A model generated the notes under the pieces. It ran no database searches. It saw only the letters and a list, made by a program, of their open reading frames with translations, and was not told the origin of the DNA. 55,317 nucleotides of DNA, taken from positions 1-55,317 of the forward strand of contig JAABRE010000028.1 of NCBI GenBank assembly GCA_011391125.1, read 5' to 3'. Position numbers and translations under genes: made by a program. The stretch comes from Synechococcales cyanobacterium S06. Lineage in GTDB: Bacteria; Cyanobacteriota; Cyanobacteriia; Cyanobacteriales; JAABRE01. The stretch's first letter is position 1; every line of letters begins with the position of its first letter. Below are positions 1 through 9,012 of this stretch, piece by piece.

Positions 1-771
1 TAAAAAGATGTCTTCTGTCAAAATATGCTGAATCATCATCTCCCTAACATCTTCTGTATTAATATTAGGATTAATCGACTCTTGACATAACTTTAAAAGA
101 GCGTTAAATCGTTGTTGAAATTCTTTGTTGCCCTCACCCCCTACCCCTCTCCCAGAGGGTGAGGGGAGTCTCCCCCCTCTCTCTGAGAGAGAGGGGGGTT
201 GGGGGGGTGAGGGGGTTAAAGTATTATCAATTAATTCCCGTAAAGTGGTTAAAATTGTCGGTAAATCTGTTTTAAAAGAATCAATTGCCTCCCGAAAATC
301 TTTAACCTCTGGTCGAGTATAATTGATAAAAGCATTAATTATGCTATCCAAATCCTCGGAATTTTTGAGAGAAACCCGCCTAGTTTCTTGACCATTTTGG
401 ATTAAAATTGCCGTCTGCGAATCCTCAAATAAAATATTATCATCGGGATAACCTTTCGCTAATTTATTCTCAATTTCGATATCTAACCCCCCCTGTATCC
501 CCCCCTTTAAAGGGGGGGAAGGGGGGGTTTTACTTTCCCAATAACCCCAATCTAATCTTAAAGCATCTTTGATTGTGCCGTCAGGATAAACGATTTTACC
601 AGATTTAGTGCGATAATCTAATTCAGGAATTAACAAAAAATCCCTTGTTTGACAATAACTATTTAATAGGTTTTGAAACGCTACTCTAATGGAGGTTTCC
701 TTTTTGCTACCACCATAGCTGATAATTTTATCGACTTCATTATGATATTGGGAAATTAATAATTTAGACAT
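1..771 (-). CDS. Type ISP restriction-modification enzyme, N-terminal part (partial)
   Basis: The reading frame opens at an ATG whose first base is 771 and stays open for 257 codons to the left edge, so only the N-terminal part is present. The start reads MSKLLISQYHNEVDKIISYG and is followed by segments such as PDGTIKDALRLDWGYWE and DNILFEDSQTAILIQNGQE. From family knowledge these resemble the N-terminal nuclease-like region of single-chain type ISP enzymes (nuclease, helicase/translocase, methylase and target recognition in one polypeptide). The later domains lie outside the window. Two dispersed repeats, at about 131-216 and 486-527, interrupt the family sequence but keep the frame. They encode the Pro/Gly-rich stretches TPSPPQPPSLSERGGRLPSP and TPPSPPLKGGIQGG. 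The palindrome at 797-860 lies just upstream. Confidence 0.8.
   Translation of the reverse strand, partial: MSKLLISQYHNEVDKIISYGGSKKETSIRVAFQNLLNSYCQTRDFLLIPELDYRTKSGKIVYPDGTIKDALRLDWGYWESKTPPSPPLKGGIQGGLDIEIENKLAKGYPDDNILFEDSQTAILIQNGQETRRVSLKNSEDLDSIINAFINYTRPEVKDFREAIDSFKTDLPTILTTLRELIDNTLTPSPPQPPSLSERGGRLPSPSGRGVGGEGNKEFQQRFNALLKLCQESINPNINTEDVREMMIQHILTEDIFL
131..216. repeat. Dispersed CCCTCACCCC/GGGGTGAGGG repeat, in frame in a coding region
   Basis: Two hairpin-forming halves, CCCTCTCCCAGAGGGTGAGGGG and a similar TCTCTGAGAGAGAGG block, are flanked by CCCTCACCCC and GGGGGTGAGGG. The same family occurs between genes at 19409-19452, 20074-20113 and 55242-55283. Here it is translated without a stop as part of the type ISP gene. 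Confidence 0.8.
486..527. repeat. Dispersed CCCCCCTTTAAAGGGGGG-type repeat, in frame in a coding region
   Basis: A C-run/TTTAAA/G-run palindrome followed by AAGGGGGGG. It is translated on the minus strand as TPPSPPLKGGIQGG within the type ISP gene. Related copies are translated in sufD (3014-3047) and in the shorter methylase gene (25625-25680). Confidence 0.75.
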
Positions 772-796
772 AAATTTAATTCTATATTTTATTATT

Positions 797-860
797 GTCG
801 GGTGCGTCAGATACACAATTTTGGCTTATATAATTAAGCGAAAAATCTGACGCACCCGAC
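797..860. repeat. Palindromic GGTGCGTCA element (copy 1 of 3)
   Basis: A perfect 16-bp inverted repeat: GTCGGGTGCGTCAGAT at 797-812 and its complement at 845-860, with an AT-rich 32-nt centre. Copies with the same GGTGCGTCA core lie at 52511-52568 and 53961-54019. It fills the gap between the start of the ISP gene and the end of sufS and could form a hairpin ending sufS transcription. No associated transposase gene is visible. Confidence 0.8.
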
Positions 861-863
861 TGA

Positions 864-2120
864 TTACATCGCACTATTGAAGAATTCAATAGTATCATTT
901 AAAGCGGTAATAAAAGCGTCGATTTCCTGATAGGTATTATAGAAATATAAGCTTGCTCGCGCACTACCAGAAGCATGGAAAAGACAGTGTAAAGGTTGGG
1001 TACAATGATGGCCAGCTCTAATAGCAAATCCCTCATTATCTAACATGGTTGCTAAATCACTTCCATGGATTCCTGCGATATTAAATGATGCTAAAGCGGC
1101 TCTATTTTTACCATCTTTTCTGTTAGTTGCACCATAAATTCTTAGATTAGGAATTGCCACTAATTTCTTAAATAAATAAGCAGTTAATTGCTCCTCATAA
1201 TGATGAATATTATCCATCCCCAAATTAGTTAAATAATCGATCGCCGCACCCAGGGCGATCGCCTCGCCAATAGCGGGAGTTCCAGCTTCAAACTTGTGGG
1301 GTAAATCATTATAGGTGGAATACTGCAAAAAAACCTCATCGATCATTTCACCACCACCAAGAAAAGGAGGCATTTCTGTTAGAATTGATTGCTTACCATA
1401 GAGAAAACCAATCCCCGTTGGCGCACACATCTTGTGTCCAGAAGCTACTAACCAATCACAATCAATATCTCGCACGTCAAGCTTTAAATGGGGGGCACTT
1501 TGACAAGCATCAATTAACACTTTAGCGCCAAAATTATGAGCTAAACTTGTAATTTCCTTAATGGGATTAATTACACCCAAAGTATTAGAAATATGGACAA
1601 CACTAACTAGCTTTGTTTTATCAGACAAAAGGGATTTAAAATGATCTAAATCCAATTCTTCTTCCTCAGTTAACTGCACATATTTTAAAACTGCACCAGT
1701 TTTTTTAGCGATAATTTGCCAAGGAACAATATTGCTGTGATGTTCCATCAAAGATAAAATGATTTCATCACCCTGAGTTAAATTGTTTAAACCCCAACTA
1801 TAGGCAACCAAATTAATCGCTTCAGTGGCATTTCTAGTATAAACAATTTCTTCCCTATTAGCATTAATAAAAGCAGCCACTTTTTCCCTAGCTGCTTCAA
1901 AAGCATCCGTCGCTTTTGAGCTTAAAAAATGCGCTCCCCGATGCACATTTGAGTTATATTCTTGATAGTAATTAAGCAAACAATCCAACACCTGTTTAGG
2001 TTTTTGAGAAGTGGCAGCACTATCCAAATATACCAAAGGTTTATCATGCACCTTCTGTTTTAAAATCGGAAAATCTTCACGGACTAAATCAGCAATACTT
2101 TTTTCTTGTAATAAATTCAT
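864..2120 (-). CDS. sufS: Cysteine desulfurase SufS
   Basis: Class V aminotransferase-fold, PLP-dependent enzyme that takes sulfur from L-cysteine for Fe-S cluster assembly on the SufBCD scaffold. The 418-residue length is normal for a group II (SufS/CsdA) desulfurase. Visible landmarks are [11 protein letters not shown] near residue 31, EHHSNIVPW around 126-134, the PLP-lysine motif [10 protein letters not shown] (K230) and the sulfur-accepting cysteine in RAGHHCTQP (C373). It is the last gene of sufBCDS. A 108-bp gap to sufD holds a dispersed repeat (2148-2219), and another palindrome (797-860) lies immediately after the stop. Orthology with cyanobacterial SufS is secure. Confidence 0.96.
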   Translation of the reverse strand: MNLLQEKSIADLVREDFPILKQKVHDKPLVYLDSAATSQKPKQVLDCLLNYYQEYNSNVHRGAHFLSSKATDAFEAAREKVAAFINANREEIVYTRNATEAINLVAYSWGLNNLTQGDEIILSLMEHHSNIVPWQIIAKKTGAVLKYVQLTEEEELDLDHFKSLLSDKTKLVSVVHISNTLGVINPIKEITSLAHNFGAKVLIDACQSAPHLKLDVRDIDCDWLVASGHKMCAPTGIGFLYGKQSILTEMPPFLGGGEMIDEVFLQYSTYNDLPHKFEAGTPAIGEAIALGAAIDYLTNLGMDNIHHYEEQLTAYLFKKLVAIPNLRIYGATNRKDGKNRAALASFNIAGIHGSDLATMLDNEGFAIRAGHHCTQPLHCLFHASGSARASLYFYNTYQEIDAFITALNDTIEFFNSAM

Positions 2121-2147
2121 CTCAGTTATCAGTTAATAATTAACAAT

Positions 2148-2219
2148 TGTAGGGTGGGTTAGGCAGCCATGATTAAAGTATTCTCAACCCACATGGTAAA
2201 ATCAGCCGTAACCCACCTT
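2148..2219. repeat. GTAGGGTGGGTTA...TAACCCACC palindromic repeat
   Basis: Left arm GTAGGGTGGGTTAGGCAGCC and right arm ending in CCGTAACCCACC enclose an AT-rich centre. It lies between sufD and sufS inside the operon. Related elements are clustered at 20026-20364. Confidence 0.7.
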
Positions 2220-2228
2220 CAACATCCC

Positions 2229-3617
2229 TTAAAATGTGCGACACGCGACACATTGACCTAATCTTTCCTGTAAAGAAGGCACAGGAATACGTTGCAAAAT
2301 TTCGCCAGCAAAAGCATCCAGCAACAAATTGCGCGCTTGATCTTCACTTAAACCACGACTGCGCAAATAAAACAACTCATCCGGTTGCAGTTGACTAACT
2401 GTCGCACCATGGGCGCATTTAACATTATCCGCCGTAATCCCCAATTCCGGTTTGGTGTCCACCCTCGCTTTAGAAGATAAAACCAAATTGCGATTAAGTT
2501 GGACTGCGTTGGTCAGTTGAGCTGCCTTGGGGACAAAAACCTTACCGTTAAAGACACTGTGGGAGTAATCATCCACAATACATTTATGTAATTGATTAAC
2601 GACTCCATGAGGTTTCGTCAGAGACACCACACTATGAGTATCGCTTTCCTGACGATTCGCCAACATCGTCAACCCGTTGAGGGCTGTGTAGGTTTGCTCA
2701 CCCACCTGATTAACCGTTAAATTATGGCGAGATAATCTAGCACCCAAATTAACCTCATTGCAAGTATAACGGCTCGAACGCGCTTGGGCGATCGCCGTTT
2801 GCCCAATCTGAAAACCCTTACCCGACTCCCGTTGAATGCGGGTGTGGTTTACTTCGGCATTGTCCTCTAAATAGATTTCTGTGACTGAATTAGTCAAATA
2901 AGCCTGATTTGGGGCAGTATCCGAGCAACCTTGGGCTGTAGCGCCATAATACTCCACCAATGTCAATTTTGCGCCTCTTTGGGCCACCACTAAACACCGC
3001 GGTTGAATGAGCATTCCCCCCTTCTCAAGGGGGGTTAGGGGGGATTGTGTTGCCACAAATAACACCTGAATCGGTTGCTCGATCTCCACGTCAGCATTCA
3101 CCCAAACCGTTGCCACATCGCTAATTCCGGCGGTATTCAAGGCAGAAAAAACGTCACTTCCCCCCTGAGCAACAAGATTGGTAGTTTTATTCAGGTACTT
3201 GACAATTTGCTTACTTTGTGGTAAGGGCAGATTTGTGAGATTGCCAACATAAACACCTTGGGGTAAAGCTGAAACATCTGACAAAACAGGGGAAAAAATC
3301 CCATTCACAAAAACTAAGCAACTTTTGGCCATTTCTGGCAAGATAAAAGGGACAATATCCTGCTTTGTTAATTCAACGGCGGAAGCTAATTTGAAATCGT
3401 ATTCGAGGAGGGGTAAAAGGTCAAGAAAGCGCCATTCTTCATCCTTTTTGCTGGGAAAATTTTGGCTAGAAACCTCAAGGGAAGCAATTTGGCGTAATTC
3501 GTCTATAAATTCAGCATTAAAAACGGGTTTTTGCTGTTTAGATTGGGTTAATAAATTAGCCAAATAAATGTCAGTTTTGGAGACATTTGTAGGAGGGGAA
3601 ACGAGAGAAGAAGTCAT
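2229..3617 (-). CDS. sufD: Fe-S cluster assembly protein SufD
   Basis: SufD partners SufB and SufC in the scaffold complex that builds Fe-S clusters, the main assembly route in cyanobacteria. The 462-residue protein has the expected C-terminal SufBD beta-helix, with features such as DVKCAHGATVSQLQPDELF-type sequence (TADNVKCAHGATVSQLQPDE) and FYLRSRGLSEDQARNLL. Its ATG overlaps the sufC stop codon as TAATG, which suggests translational coupling. An oddity is the stretch SPLTPLEKGG just before IQPRCLVVAQ. It is encoded by a dispersed C-run/G-run repeat (3014-3047) and looks like a tolerated in-frame insertion of about ten residues. Confidence 0.95.
   Translation of the reverse strand: MTSSLVSPPTNVSKTDIYLANLLTQSKQQKPVFNAEFIDELRQIASLEVSSQNFPSKKDEEWRFLDLLPLLEYDFKLASAVELTKQDIVPFILPEMAKSCLVFVNGIFSPVLSDVSALPQGVYVGNLTNLPLPQSKQIVKYLNKTTNLVAQGGSDVFSALNTAGISDVATVWVNADVEIEQPIQVLFVATQSPLTPLEKGGMLIQPRCLVVAQRGAKLTLVEYYGATAQGCSDTAPNQAYLTNSVTEIYLEDNAEVNHTRIQRESGKGFQIGQTAIAQARSSRYTCNEVNLGARLSRHNLTVNQVGEQTYTALNGLTMLANRQESDTHSVVSLTKPHGVVNQLHKCIVDDYSHSVFNGKVFVPKAAQLTNAVQLNRNLVLSSKARVDTKPELGITADNVKCAHGATVSQLQPDELFYLRSRGLSEDQARNLLLDAFAGEILQRIPVPSLQERLGQCVACRTF
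3014..3047. repeat. Dispersed CCCCCC/GGGGGG repeat inside sufD
   Basis: CCCCCCTTCTCAAGGGGGG followed by TTAGGGGGGAT. This is the same layout as the in-frame repeats at 486-527 and 25625-25680. It encodes the Pro/Gly/Lys-containing stretch SPLTPLEKGG of SufD. Confidence 0.75.
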
Positions 3618-4393
3618 TATACACCTACCTCCACTAATTGTTGTTCGTCTAAGAAGTCATAACCAGTAGTTTCCAATTCTAAGGCCAATTCTTTACCACC
3701 ACTTTTCACTATTTTGCCATCATACATAACATGAACAAAATGAGGTTGGATATAATCAAGCAATCTTTGATAGTGGGTAATGAGGATAAAGGCATTATCA
3801 GAATTAGCGATGGTATTAACACCATGGGAAACAATTTTCAACGCATCAATATCTAAACCGGAGTCAATCTCATCTAAAATGCCTAAAGTTGGCTCTAATA
3901 AAGCCATTTGTAGGATTTCATTCCGTTTTTTCTCACCACCAGAAAAACCTTCATTTAAACTCCTTTCTAAAAAGCTAGGATTCATGGAAACAACTGACAG
4001 TTTCTCCTCAATTAAATCCTCGAAATCGAAAGTATCAATTTCCTCTAAACCTTGATATTTTCTGCGGGCATTATAGGCAACTCTGAGAAATTCAAGATTA
4101 CTAACACCGGGGATTTCTAAGGGATATTGAAAAGCGAGAAAAACACCTGCTAATGATCTTTCGTGGGGTTCTTTTTCCAGTAAATTTTCACCTTTATAAA
4201 TGACCTCTCCTCCTGTTACTTCATAATCAGGATGGCCGGTTAATACTTTAGAAAAGGTACTTTTACCAGAGCCATTTCTTCCCATGATTGCGTGAATTTC
4301 TCCCGCTTTTACCTCTAAATTTACCCCTTTGAGTATTTGTTGACCATCCACATTGGCGGTTAAGTTTCTGACTGATAAGATTACTTCGCTCAC
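3617..4393 (-). CDS. sufC: SufC ATPase of the Fe-S assembly complex
   Basis: ABC-type ATPase that drives the SufBCD scaffold; it is cytosolic, not a transporter. The 258-residue protein has Walker [10 protein letters not shown] around residues 38-46, the Q-loop in [12 protein letters not shown], the signature FSGGEKKR and Walker [13 protein letters not shown], followed by the H-loop in LITHYQR. It sits between sufB and sufD. The 85-bp gap to sufB contains an inverted pair of TAAA-loop hairpins (4422-4465). The downstream sufD start overlaps its stop. Confidence 0.97.
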   Translation of the reverse strand: MSEVILSVRNLTANVDGQQILKGVNLEVKAGEIHAIMGRNGSGKSTFSKVLTGHPDYEVTGGEVIYKGENLLEKEPHERSLAGVFLAFQYPLEIPGVSNLEFLRVAYNARRKYQGLEEIDTFDFEDLIEEKLSVVSMNPSFLERSLNEGFSGGEKKRNEILQMALLEPTLGILDEIDSGLDIDALKIVSHGVNTIANSDNAFILITHYQRLLDYIQPHFVHVMYDGKIVKSGGKELALELETTGYDFLDEQQLVEVGV

Positions 4394-4421
4394 TTTTTTT
4401 TCTCCTAATATAATGTTCGTT

Positions 4422-4465
4422 GTTGCGCTTTAGCGCACTCTAACTAGATAGCGCTAAAGCGCAAC
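4422..4465. repeat. Inverted pair of GCGC-TTTA-GCGC hairpins
   Basis: GTTGCGCTTTAGCGC (4422-4436) and its exact complement (4451-4465) form a 15-bp inverted repeat. Each arm is also a hairpin with GCGC stems around a TTTA or TAAA loop. Single arms recur at about 19246-19260 and 27611-27625, so this is a dispersed family. It lies in the sufB-sufC gap of an operon. Confidence 0.8.
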
Positions 4466-4478
4466 TACAAGCCTACTT

Positions 4479-5918
4479 TTAACCGACGGTTCCTTCTAAT
4501 TTTAAACTTAAAAGTTTGTCGGCTTCGGCGGCAAATTCCATGGGTAATTCGTTGAGAACATCTTTACAGAAACCTCCTACTAACATGGAGATGGCATTTT
4601 CTTCGGATATACCCCTTTGTGCGAAGTAAAATAGTTGATCTTCGCCGATTTTTGAGGTGCTAGCTTCGTGTTCAATAACTGCGGTTTTGTTATCGACTTG
4701 AATGTAGGGAAATGTGTTTGCTTCGGCGTTATCTCCGATTAACATGGAGTCACATTGGGAGTAATTTCTTGCTCCAGTTGCTTTGGATCCAATTTTAACT
4801 AAACCACGGTAACTATTTTTAGAGTTACCGGCAGAAATTCCCTTGGAAATGATGGTACTTTTTGTATTTTTACCAATATGAATCATTTTAGTTCCGGTGT
4901 CGGCCTGCTGCTTATTATTTGTTAAAGCAATGGAGTAAAATTCCCCGACGGAATTATCACCAATTAAGACGCAACTAGGGTATTTCCAAGTAATAGCTGA
5001 TCCAGTTTCAACTTGTGTCCAAGAAATTTTGGAATTGACTCCTTTACAAAGTCCTCTTTTGGTTACAAAATTGTAAATTCCACCTTTACCATTTTCATCG
5101 CCAGCATACCAATTTTGGACGGTGGAATATTTAATATCAGCATTATCTAAGGCTACTAATTCCACTACTGCGGCATGAAGTTGATTACTGTCATACATGG
5201 GAGCAGTACAACCTTCCAAATAACTCACTGAAGCCCCTTCTTCGGCGATGATTAAAGTACGTTCAAATTGACCCGTATCTCCGTTATTAATTCGAAAATA
5301 AGTGGACAATTCCATGGGGCATTTTACTCCCTTGGGAATGAACACAAAAGAGCCATCACTAAAGACCGCAGCATTAAGTGCCGCAAAGAAATTGTCCGCC
5401 ACTGGGACAACACTTCCCAGGTATTTTTTGATTAGCTCAGGATGTTCGTGCAATGCTTCAGAAATTGAGCAAAATATTACCCCATCTTTGGCCAATTTAT
5501 CCTTAAAAGTTGTCGCAATAGAAACACTGTCAAAAATAGCATCCACCGCCACATTACTGAGTCTTTTCTGCTCAGAAATTGGTATTCCTAATTTTTCAAA
5601 TGCCTCTAATAAAGTGGGATCAACTTCATCTAAACTCTTAATTTTTTCTTTATTTTGTTTCGGTGCAGAGTAATAGATAATATTTTGATAATCAATAGTA
5701 GGATAACTGACGTGAGGCCAAGTCGGTTCAACCATTTTCAACCATTGGCGATAGGCTTTGAGGCGAAATTCTAACATGAACTCAGGTTCATTTTTCTTGG
5801 ACGAAATTAGACGAACAATATCCTCATTGAGGCCTCTAGGAATGGTATCAGCTTCAATATCGGTAATAAACCCGTATTTATAGGGTTGGTTAACTAAGGT
5901 TTTAACAGAAGTATTCAT
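4479..5918 (-). CDS. sufB: Fe-S cluster assembly protein SufB
   Basis: Core scaffold subunit on which nascent Fe-S clusters are built. The 479-residue length is typical of cyanobacterial SufB. Conserved blocks include the N-terminal [20 protein letters not shown], the central [19 protein letters not shown] and [19 protein letters not shown], and the C-terminal [20 protein letters not shown]. It is the first gene of the minus-strand suf operon and is divergent from sufR. Two SufR-like sites and an A/T hairpin (5952-5982) lie in its leader, so repression by SufR when clusters are plentiful is expected. Confidence 0.97.
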   Translation of the reverse strand: MNTSVKTLVNQPYKYGFITDIEADTIPRGLNEDIVRLISSKKNEPEFMLEFRLKAYRQWLKMVEPTWPHVSYPTIDYQNIIYYSAPKQNKEKIKSLDEVDPTLLEAFEKLGIPISEQKRLSNVAVDAIFDSVSIATTFKDKLAKDGVIFCSISEALHEHPELIKKYLGSVVPVADNFFAALNAAVFSDGSFVFIPKGVKCPMELSTYFRINNGDTGQFERTLIIAEEGASVSYLEGCTAPMYDSNQLHAAVVELVALDNADIKYSTVQNWYAGDENGKGGIYNFVTKRGLCKGVNSKISWTQVETGSAITWKYPSCVLIGDNSVGEFYSIALTNNKQQADTGTKMIHIGKNTKSTIISKGISAGNSKNSYRGLVKIGSKATGARNYSQCDSMLIGDNAEANTFPYIQVDNKTAVIEHEASTSKIGEDQLFYFAQRGISEENAISMLVGGFCKDVLNELPMEFAAEADKLLSLKLEGTVG

Positions 5919-5951
5919 TTTAATTGTGTTTTCTCTCTAAGTGTTTAATTT

Positions 5952-5982
5952 ACTCTTTTTTTGCTCTTTTAGAAAAAAGAGT
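5952..5982. promoter_or_regulatory. A/T-rich inverted repeat in the sufB leader
   Basis: ACTCTTTTTT (5952-5961) and AAAAAAGAGT (5973-5982) are exact complements around an 11-nt loop. On the minus strand it begins about 34 nt upstream of the sufB start, so it would lie in the 5' untranslated RNA. Whether it affects expression is unknown. Confidence 0.45.
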
Positions 5983-6029
5983 TTTCATCTGTGCTCTCCG
6001 TTTCACCATATACTACTATGGTAGTTAAA

Positions 6030-6043
6030 CAACTTTTTTGTTA
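6030..6043. promoter_or_regulatory. Probable lower-affinity SufR operator
   Basis: CAAC-TTTTTT-GTTA matches the SufR inverted repeat CAAC-N6-GTTG known from Synechocystis except at the last base. It lies on the sufB side of the divergent intergenic region, as in the characterised two-site arrangement. Confidence 0.65.
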
Positions 6044-6069
6044 CTAAAGTATATTCTATGGTACATTAG

Positions 6070-6083
6070 CAACTAAAATGTTG
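6070..6083. promoter_or_regulatory. Probable high-affinity SufR operator
   Basis: CAAC-TAAAAT-GTTG is a perfect CAAC-N6-GTTG inverted repeat. It lies 43 bp before the proposed sufR start and between the divergent suf promoters, the place expected for autoregulation plus control of sufBCDS. Confidence 0.8.
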
Positions 6084-6126
6084 TCAAACTAAAAAAAAAT
6101 TTGCTCAAGTTAATTTGGTGAATACA

Positions 6127-6780
6127 ATGACAACAAAAGAGATAAATTCGAGTAAAGAAGGGATTTTGACCTACCTACTCAAACATAATCAAGGAACAGT
6201 GCAAGAATTGGCCAAGGAGCTAGAAATCAGTCTGCAAGCGACTCGCAGACACTTAAAAGACTTGCAGGCAGAAAAATTGATTAAATATGAGGTAGTCCAA
6301 AATGGTATGGGAAGGCCAAATTATATCTATCAACTGAGTAACAAAGGAAAAGAGAAATTTCCGAATGCCTATGGTCCATTTGCCGTATCATTTTTAGACA
6401 CCTTGGCACAGACATTAGGGGAAGAGCAGCTCCAGACAGTTTTTAAAAAACAGTGGTCAAAAAAAGCTGATTCCTATCGAAAATATATGGGGACAGGAGA
6501 ACTAGAAAAAAGAGTCAATAAGTTACTGGAATTAAGACAACAAGAAGGCTACATGGCCGAACTACATTCCGTCAAAGAAGGAGAAGAATATCTACTAGCA
6601 GAACATCATTGTGCCATCGCAGAAGTAGCCGAATCATTTCCCAGTGTCTGTGGAAACGAACTGGAAATGTTTGCTTTTGCCCTTCCCGATTGTATAGTAG
6701 AAAGAACCCACTGGATTAACCACGGCGAACACCGTTGCGGCTATTTAATCAAAAAGAAATCCAGCCCACCCACAACGTAA
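6127..6780 (+). CDS. sufR: Fe-S sensing transcriptional repressor SufR
   Basis: DeoR-like winged-helix repressor that binds a [4Fe-4S] cluster and represses sufBCDS and itself. The N-terminal helix-turn-helix (VQELAKELEISLQATRRHLK) is followed by a dimer/sensor domain. The four cysteines in the C-terminal third are spaced CX12CX13CX14C, exactly the SufR cluster-binding pattern. The ATG at 6127 gives MTTKEINSS, similar to known SufR starts. In-frame GTG 6118 and TTG 6115 are possible but have no clear ribosome binding site. The gene is divergent from sufB with two operator-like repeats between them. Confidence 0.95.
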   Translation: MTTKEINSSKEGILTYLLKHNQGTVQELAKELEISLQATRRHLKDLQAEKLIKYEVVQNGMGRPNYIYQLSNKGKEKFPNAYGPFAVSFLDTLAQTLGEEQLQTVFKKQWSKKADSYRKYMGTGELEKRVNKLLELRQQEGYMAELHSVKEGEEYLLAEHHCAIAEVAESFPSVCGNELEMFAFALPDCIVERTHWINHGEHRCGYLIKKKSSPPTT

Positions 6781-6787
6781 AAACTAC

Positions 6788-6814
6788 CTTTGCGTCTTTG
6801 CGTCTTTGCGTGAT
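6788..6814. repeat. Dispersed CTTTGCGTCTTTGCG repeat
   Basis: Tandem CTTTGCGT words directly after sufR and before the ribosome binding site of the next gene. The same family (often TCTCACGCAAAGGCGC on this strand) recurs near 19267, 19326, 24392, 30330, 37881 and 39423. It is a common type of intergenic repeat in cyanobacteria. Confidence 0.75.
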
Positions 6815-6838
6815 CAAACCAATTTAGGAGTAAAACAG

Positions 6839-7081
6839 ATGAACCAAGCCGAATTTTTAACCGCAGAAGAATCCGCCGACGTTGAGGCCGCTTTATTGTC
6901 CTCACAGGAGAAATTTTTAACGCGACTGACCATCTCCTCCCTAAGATTATTAGGCAGAATTGCGGCCGATAGTGCGGTTAACCTCGAGGATTTAACCCAT
7001 CAACAGGTCATCGCTTGGATTGAAAAGGACAGTAAAATTAAACGAGAACAGGGAATCGAGGCCGCCGTGCTGAAATGGTAA
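6839..7081 (+). CDS. Conserved small cyanobacterial protein, function unknown
   Basis: An 80-residue soluble protein beginning MNQAEFLTAEESADVEAALL. It is preceded by a good ribosome binding site, AGGAG, nine bases upstream, which decides this start over an upstream in-frame TTG that lies within a dispersed repeat. The sequence is predicted mainly helical, ends in LKW, and has no cysteines, membrane segment or recognisable catalytic motif. It lies between sufR and the copper chaperone gene, 58 bp after sufR. No function can be assigned. Confidence 0.75.
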   Translation: MNQAEFLTAEESADVEAALLSSQEKFLTRLTISSLRLLGRIAADSAVNLEDLTHQQVIAWIEKDSKIKREQGIEAAVLKW

Positions 7082-7136
7082 AGAGAATATCCTATAATTA
7101 ATAAAAGTAAATTTTTATTTGGTGATAATATTAGTG

Positions 7137-7331
7137 ATGCTGATAACCTTAAATGTACCGAGTATTGCTTGCGAAGTATGTGCTCAAACTATTAAAGATG
7201 CTCTTGTCAAAAATCTGCCCTCCAGTATCGTCGAAGTAGATGTAACTAGCAAGATTGTGACCGTCGAAACAACAGCTTCAGAACAACAACTCCGAGACGT
7301 GATTGTCTCAGTCGGCCATGAACTAGCTTAA
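7137..7331 (+). CDS. atx1: Atx1-type copper chaperone (HMA domain)
   Basis: A 64-residue single heavy-metal-associated domain, beta-alpha-beta-beta-alpha-beta, starting MLITLNVPSIACEVCAQTI. The metal-binding pair is the CxxC in ACEVC. The pattern VPxIACExCA and the end ...VGHELA closely resemble cyanobacterial Atx1, which carries Cu(I) to the PacS/CtaA P-type ATPases; a His near the C-terminus, here in GHE, is a known ligand. The ATG at 7137 is preferred because the family starts at M-x-I-x-L. An upstream GTG at 7119 would add six hydrophobic residues. Confidence 0.88.
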   Translation: MLITLNVPSIACEVCAQTIKDALVKNLPSSIVEVDVTSKIVTVETTASEQQLRDVIVSVGHELA

Positions 7332-7368
7332 CAATCATTTCTGTAAATTATTTTAGAATCTTATTCCC

Positions 7369-9012
7369 ATGAACTCACTCCCGCAAAATACCCAACGTCG
7401 AATTAAAAAAATCCCCCAAACTCCTAGTGTCTGGGAGGGAGATCGCCGCGTCATCGAAGGTGTTGAACCCGAAATGGGATCGCCCACCGATGGGGAGTGT
7501 ATTATTTGGATTGACGGGTCAGAGGGGATCGTCAGAGCCATGGATATGGTATCTTCTGAACAAGGACCAGAAGCAATTGTCAGAACTTTAATTAAGGCGA
7601 TCGAAAATCCCCATAGTCCAGCTAAACCAGGTCGTCCACAGAAAATAGTCGTCAAAGATCGCGAAATTCAGTTTTTTTTAAGAGGGGCCTTACAAAATTT
7701 AGACATTAATATTGATTATGCTCCCCAATTACCCTTAATTGATGAGTTATTTCGTAGTTTAGAAAATACCTACAGAAAGAGAACTCCCCAAATTCCCCCG
7801 GATTATGAAAAATCCCTCAATGCGTTAGCTCTAGAACTCTGGGAAGATGGTTTATGGGACACTTTGACTGATTGTGATATTATTGCCATAGAAATCGACC
7901 AAGCCGAACCCATTAATATCTATGCTTCGGTACTGGGAATGTTAGGTCAAGAATATGGGTTTATTATGTATCGGTCCTTAGAATCCCTGAAACGTTTTCG
8001 CGAAATCGTCCTCCAAGAAAAATCAATGGAAAAGCTAGAGAGTGCTTTTCTGTCTCAAGATTGTTGGTTTTTAAATTTTGAGGCCAATGATTTTGAACCC
8101 GACTACGAAGATGATGATTTTGATTTGCAGGAATTAGACTCGGAACAAATTCAACCTATTTTTGGTAGTCTTCACCCATTTGAGGGAATGCGGCCTTTTT
8201 TAGATGAGGAAGAAGCCCTCACGGTTTATTTGAGTTTAGAAGCATTAAAACGCTTTTATTGGGATTATATAGACGAGTTAGGCGAAGAAATTCCCGAAGA
8301 CATTAGCAAAACCTATCAAGTTGAGTTACCAATTCAAGGTAAAAAATCCTCGAAAAAAAAGGCTACCACTGCGGTTAAGGTTTCCACTTTACCGGATTTA
8401 ACCTCCCAATTGAGGCAAATGCTCGAAGAAATGGAGGATGACGATGACGACGATGACGACTCCACTTTTCGTGTTCCCATTGAAGATGATTTAATCCCCG
8501 AAAATTCTTTCATTAAATTTAGTCTGATTCCTTGGGAGACCATGGAAATCTTTAAAGAAAATTCCCGCATTTACTACGCTGATGAAGGGATCATTCCTAG
8601 CGGTGAAGCCATGCCCGCTATTTTGATTCAAACCTCAAGGCCAAAAGGTGAAGTAATCATCGAAAAATTACAAGAAGAAAACGGAATCAAGGGAATTTGT
8701 TTTAATCCGGGGGAAAATCCCTTTACTGAGGAGAAATTTTGTTTAGGTCTTATTCAAACCGAAGCAGGTAGTTTATATCTTCTCTCGGAATTTGACTATG
8801 AGGATCAACGAATTTTAGACTGGCAAAAAGTATGTCAGAGTAATAATGATTCCTTTGTGGTGATTATTGCCATGGGGGTTACGGGAGCAAGTAAAGGAAA
8901 ACCCCAACCAAATCATATTTTAGCTCTCTTTGAAACCAAGATACTCTCGACCAAGGATTTAGGAATGGGGGTGTTGAAAGTAATGCCTCAATTTGATTTT
9001 GAAATGGAATAA
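7369..9012 (+). CDS. Large conserved cyanobacterial protein, possibly DUF6930-like
   Basis: A 547-residue soluble acidic protein. The N-terminal ~130 residues (SPTDGECIIWIDGSEGIVRAM..., GRPQKIVVKDREIQFFLRGA) are a conserved cyanobacterial module that I associate tentatively with DUF6930. Acidic linkers follow, one encoded by a GAT/GAC microsatellite near 8436-8459 that gives eight consecutive Asp. The C-terminal ~150 residues form a second globular region. No signal peptide, membrane segment or catalytic motif was recognised. Its 3' end overlaps the convergent caspase-like gene by 25 bp. The role is unknown. Confidence 0.75.
   Translation: MNSLPQNTQRRIKKIPQTPSVWEGDRRVIEGVEPEMGSPTDGECIIWIDGSEGIVRAMDMVSSEQGPEAIVRTLIKAIENPHSPAKPGRPQKIVVKDREIQFFLRGALQNLDINIDYAPQLPLIDELFRSLENTYRKRTPQIPPDYEKSLNALALELWEDGLWDTLTDCDIIAIEIDQAEPINIYASVLGMLGQEYGFIMYRSLESLKRFREIVLQEKSMEKLESAFLSQDCWFLNFEANDFEPDYEDDDFDLQELDSEQIQPIFGSLHPFEGMRPFLDEEEALTVYLSLEALKRFYWDYIDELGEEIPEDISKTYQVELPIQGKKSSKKKATTAVKVSTLPDLTSQLRQMLEEMEDDDDDDDDSTFRVPIEDDLIPENSFIKFSLIPWETMEIFKENSRIYYADEGIIPSGEAMPAILIQTSRPKGEVIIEKLQEENGIKGICFNPGENPFTEEKFCLGLIQTEAGSLYLLSEFDYEDQRILDWQKVCQSNNDSFVVIIAMGVTGASKGKPQPNHILALFETKILSTKDLGMGVLKVMPQFDFEME

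Noticed and set aside
125-322. Plus-strand 65-residue reading frame with a Pro-rich start
   Set aside because: It is produced by the dispersed C/G-run repeat lying antisense to the type ISP gene and has no ribosome binding site.
8334-8570. Minus-strand frame with a poly-Ser stretch
   Set aside because: It is the complement of the GAT/GAC run encoding poly-Asp in the plus-strand gene.
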